NCBI RefSeq assembly: GCF_030814995.1 | Contig: NZ_JAUSVX010000010.1 | Coordinates: forward strand, 62,001-126,000 | DNA from: Labrys wisconsinensis | GTDB taxonomy: Bacteria; Pseudomonadota; Alphaproteobacteria; Rhizobiales; Labraceae | DNA length: 64,000 bases | Direction of reading: 5' to 3' | Shown: positions 61,653 through 64,000 of the stretch, piece by piece | Numbering within the stretch: position 1 is the first letter of the stretch | Layout of the letters: the number at the start of each line of letters is the position of its first letter | The notes under the pieces: model-generated | The model's database searches: none | What the model was told of the DNA's origin: nothing | Seen by the model: only the letters and a program-made list of their open reading frames with translations | Position numbers and translations under genes: made by a program

Positions 61653-62990
61653 TCACCCGGCGAGCCGGGCGGCCGGATGCGGCGGACGGGTGAGGCCGAG
61701 ATTCCGGCGCAGGGTGGTGCCGGCATAGTCGGCGTGGAACAGGCCACGGCGCCGGAGCTCGGGCACGAGGAGATCGAGCAGATCGGTCAGCCCCGCGCGG
61801 AAATAGGGAGGCATGAGGTTGAAGCCGTCGCAGGCCCCGTCGACGAACCAGTCCTCGATCAGGTCGGCGATATCGTCGGCCGTGCCGACGATCTGGCGAT
61901 GCCCGCCGGCGCCCGAGGTTTCGTAGAGCTCGCGGATGGTGAGGCCCCGCGCCCGCGCGGCGTCGAGCTGGCCCTTGATGCTCTTGATGCCGTTGGTCTC
62001 CGGCAGGTCCGGGATCGGGCCGTCGAGCGCATGGGCCGACATGTCGCCGAACTTCGGCTCCAGCATCGCGTAGATGACCTTGGGATGGACGAGCTCGCGC
62101 AGCGTGCGGTGGCGGGCCCGCGCCTCCGCGGCGGTGCGGCCGATGATCGGCAGGATCCCCGGCAGGACCTTCACGGCCTCGGGATCCCGGCCCTCGGCCG
62201 CCGCGCGCGCCTTCAGCCCGGCCCGGAAGGCCTGCGCGGCCGCCTTGTCCTGCTGGGCGGTGTAGACGAGGTCGGCGGTGCGGGCCGCGAGCTGCTGGCC
62301 GGGCTCCGAGGCGCCGGCCTGGGCGATGACGGGATGGCCCTGCACCGGGCGGGCGACGTTGAGCGGCCCCTTCACCGAGAAGAACTCCCCACTGTGGTCG
62401 AGCACGTGCAGCTTGGCCGGATCGACATATTCGCCGCTGCGCTGGTCGCGGCGGAAGGCGTCGTCCTCCCAGCTGTCCCACAGGCCGGTGACGACCCGGA
62501 CGAATTCCTGCGCGCGCCGGTAGCGCAGGTCGTGCCGGAGCGAGGCTTCGAGGTTGAAGTTCTTCGCCTCCGCCTCGCTCCAGGAGGTCACGACGTTCCA
62601 GCCGACCCGTCCGCCGCTGATATGGTCGATGGAGGCGTATTTGCGGGCGATCGCATAGGGTTCGTTGTAGGTGGTCGAGGCGGTCGCGACGAAGCCGATC
62701 CGCGTGGTCGCCGCCGCCAGGGCGGAGATCAGCGTGAGCGGCTCGAACTGGTCGATCTTGCCGATGTAGCGCAGCGCCTCCGGGTCGTCCGCCCCCTGCC
62801 GGACGGCGGCCCCGTCGGCGAAGAAGATAAAATGGATCTTCGCGGCTTCGGCCGTCAGCGCCAGGTCGCGCCAGAAGGCAAAATCCAGCGACGTATCCGC
62901 CGGAGCGCCGGGATAGCGCCAGCCGGCGGAGTGGGAGCCGTTGGCGGTGACGCTGAGGCCGAGGATGAGGCCGGTTCGCTTCGTGCTCAT
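61653..62990 (-). CDS. FMN-dependent monooxygenase, NtaA/SnaA/DszA family
   Basis: A 445-residue luciferase-fold oxygenase. IHFIFFADGAAVRQ, YASIDHISGGRVGWNVVTSWSEAEAKNFN, VVTGLWDSWEDDAFRRDQRSGEYVDPAKL and RPVQGHPVIAQAGASEPGQQLAA are family blocks. Paralogous to the gene at 50953. It lies 26 bases after the SsuD-like gene and just before the PotD-like binding-protein gene, so oxygenase and importer are cotranscribed. It needs reduced FMN from a separate reductase. Confidence 0.87.
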   Translation of the reverse strand: MSTKRTGLILGLSVTANGSHSAGWRYPGAPADTSLDFAFWRDLALTAEAAKIHFIFFADGAAVRQGADDPEALRYIGKIDQFEPLTLISALAAATTRIGFVATASTTYNEPYAIARKYASIDHISGGRVGWNVVTSWSEAEAKNFNLEASLRHDLRYRRAQEFVRVVTGLWDSWEDDAFRRDQRSGEYVDPAKLHVLDHSGEFFSVKGPLNVARPVQGHPVIAQAGASEPGQQLAARTADLVYTAQQDKAAAQAFRAGLKARAAAEGRDPEAVKVLPGILPIIGRTAAEARARHRTLRELVHPKVIYAMLEPKFGDMSAHALDGPIPDLPETNGIKSIKGQLDAARARGLTIRELYETSGAGGHRQIVGTADDIADLIEDWFVDGACDGFNLMPPYFRAGLTDLLDLLVPELRRRGLFHADYAGTTLRRNLGLTRPPHPAARLAG

Positions 62991-63016
62991 GCTGGTTCTC
63001 GAACGATGCTGCCGGG

Positions 63017-64000
63017 TCAGGCGGCGGTGATGCGCCGGTCCGCTCGATCGGCTTCGGCAACGGCGGCGCGCAGATGGGGGATGAGGTCGCGGCCATAGGC
63101 ACGGGCATCGGCGGCGATGTCCCAGCCCCTGAGGTAGAAGGCGCGGGCTCCGGCCCGGTAATAGTCGAGATAGCCGCCCACCACCTGCTCGCGGGTGCCG
63201 ACCAGCGTGGCCGTCGAGCCGCCGCGCCCGACCAGGCGCGTGAAGCCGAGCCAGAGCCGCCCGTCATGGACATCGGCGCTGCGGGCGATGTCGTCGAGCT
63301 TGCGCGCCCCGACCGAGTCGGCCTTGGCGGCGGCCTGCAGCAGCGCGGCCGGGGCGCGGCGCGCGGCCTCCAGCTCCGCCGCCGCGGCGTCGTAGATGGC
63401 CTGCGTCCGCGCCCAGGCTGCCGCTTCCGTCTCGCCGACGACCGCACGCAGCGAGACGCTGATCGCCGGCTCGCGGCCGCGGGCCCGGCCGAGCGCCAGG
63501 ATTTCCCGGATGGCGTCGCGGGTCTGCGCCAGCGGCTCGCCCCAGATCATGTAGGTGTCGACCCGGCCGGGGCCCGCCGCCATCGCTCCGGCGGAGGAGC
63601 CGGCGAAGCTGAGCACCGGCGTCGCCAGCGGACGCACGCTGCTGTAGCCCTGCCGCACGCGGTAGTAGGGGCCGTCATGATCGAACGGCGCCGGGGCCGC
63701 GAAAGCCTGGCGCAGCACGTCGATATAGTCCGCGGTCCGCCGGTAGCGCTCGTCGTCCGGCAGGGTGTCGCCGTCCCGCTGCAGCTCGCCGCCCGCCGCG
63801 CCGGTGATGATGTGCAGGCCGACCCGGCCGCCGCCGCTGAGCCGGTCGAGGGTGATGGCCTGCCGGGCCGCGACGGTCGGCTGCACGAAGCCGGGACGAT
63901 GGGCGACCAGGACCTTCAGACGGCGGGTGACCCGCAGCACATGCGCGGCGATCAGCAGCGCGTCCGGCCCCCAGGAGCCCTGCCCCACCAGCACCCGGTC
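63017..64000 (-). CDS. Alkanesulfonate-monooxygenase-like FMN enzyme (SsuD-like), 5' end outside window
   Basis: The C-terminal 327 residues of a luciferase-fold oxygenase; the frame stays open to the window edge, and about 50 N-terminal residues are missing. SWGPDALLIAAHVLRVTRRLKVLVAHRPGF, the FMN-site region ITLDRLSGGGRVGLHIITGA, DERYRRTADYIDVLRQAF and YMIWGEPLAQTRDAIREI match SsuD-like monooxygenases that release sulfite from alkanesulfonates. An inner Met (63994) is not the start. First visible gene of the leftward unit that continues with the NtaA-like gene. Confidence 0.82.
   Translation of the reverse strand, partial: DRVLVGQGSWGPDALLIAAHVLRVTRRLKVLVAHRPGFVQPTVAARQAITLDRLSGGGRVGLHIITGAAGGELQRDGDTLPDDERYRRTADYIDVLRQAFAAPAPFDHDGPYYRVRQGYSSVRPLATPVLSFAGSSAGAMAAGPGRVDTYMIWGEPLAQTRDAIREILALGRARGREPAISVSLRAVVGETEAAAWARTQAIYDAAAAELEAARRAPAALLQAAAKADSVGARKLDDIARSADVHDGRLWLGFTRLVGRGGSTATLVGTREQVVGGYLDYYRAGARAFYLRGWDIAADARAYGRDLIPHLRAAVAEADRADRRITAA

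Overview
The window is about 68% G+C and packed with polycistronic, often start/stop-overlapping genes that use G/C-ending codons. Protein content (ROK- and HpaR-controlled catabolic operons, many ABC importers, GMC dehydrogenases) and two intergenic repeat types point to an alphaproteobacterium of the order Hyphomicrobiales (Rhizobiales). The genus cannot be fixed from this sequence. No rRNA, tRNA, CRISPR array, transposase or phage gene was seen. The stretch looks like a chromosomal catabolic region specialised in importing and oxidising sugars, aromatics, nitrogen compounds and possibly organosulfur compounds.

0-8 kb: a cut-off ROK repressor faces a carbohydrate import operon (binding protein, two CUT1 permeases, no ATPase) that continues into a gluconate-dehydrogenase-type pair (small subunit and GMC flavoprotein). 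Two operator-like inverted repeats lie between them. Then come a DUF4118-OpgC fusion membrane protein and an alpha/beta hydrolase.

8-18.4 kb: the 4-hydroxyphenylacetate (homoprotocatechuate) pathway: hpaA, hpaBC, hpaR, hpaF-hpaE-hpaD-hpaG-hpaH. It is split in two by an atypical 1.8 kb insert (11.3-13.1 kb) carrying one unrecognised membrane protein. The last-step aldolase hpaI and a transporter gene are not in view. A perfect palindrome lies between hpaR and hpaF.

18.4-31.5 kb: an AraC regulator, a SnoaL-like protein, two divergent Old Yellow Enzymes, and a leftward operon of an ABM-domain protein, a sugar-binding protein, a 1170-residue single-chain ribose-type ABC importer (permease-ATPase-ATPase-permease) and a GMC oxidoreductase. 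The operator in front of this operon equals the core of the hpa palindrome except for its two central bases. An EthD-like and an arginase-like gene follow.

31.5-49 kb: four divergent transcription units: citryl-CoA-lyase-like plus nitronate-monooxygenase-like; binding protein, thioesterase and TetR; RidA plus FAD oxidoreductase; and an 11-gene run of hydantoin-racemase-like protein, spermidine-type ABC importer, SDR, acyl-CoA dehydrogenase, deacetylase-fold hydrolase, MaoC hydratase, acyl-CoA ligase, nitrilase-fold amidase and DAO-type oxidoreductase. All four unit starts carry a similar TGWCC-N5-GTC motif, so they probably form one regulon for an unknown amide or amine substrate.

49-64 kb: all genes point left: four bacterial-luciferase-type FMN monooxygenases (the last cut by the window end), a DMSP-lyase-like cupin, a dipeptide-type importer and a spermidine-type importer with a fused permease. 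The set resembles an organosulfur or xenobiotic scavenging locus. The real substrates throughout are inferred, not shown.
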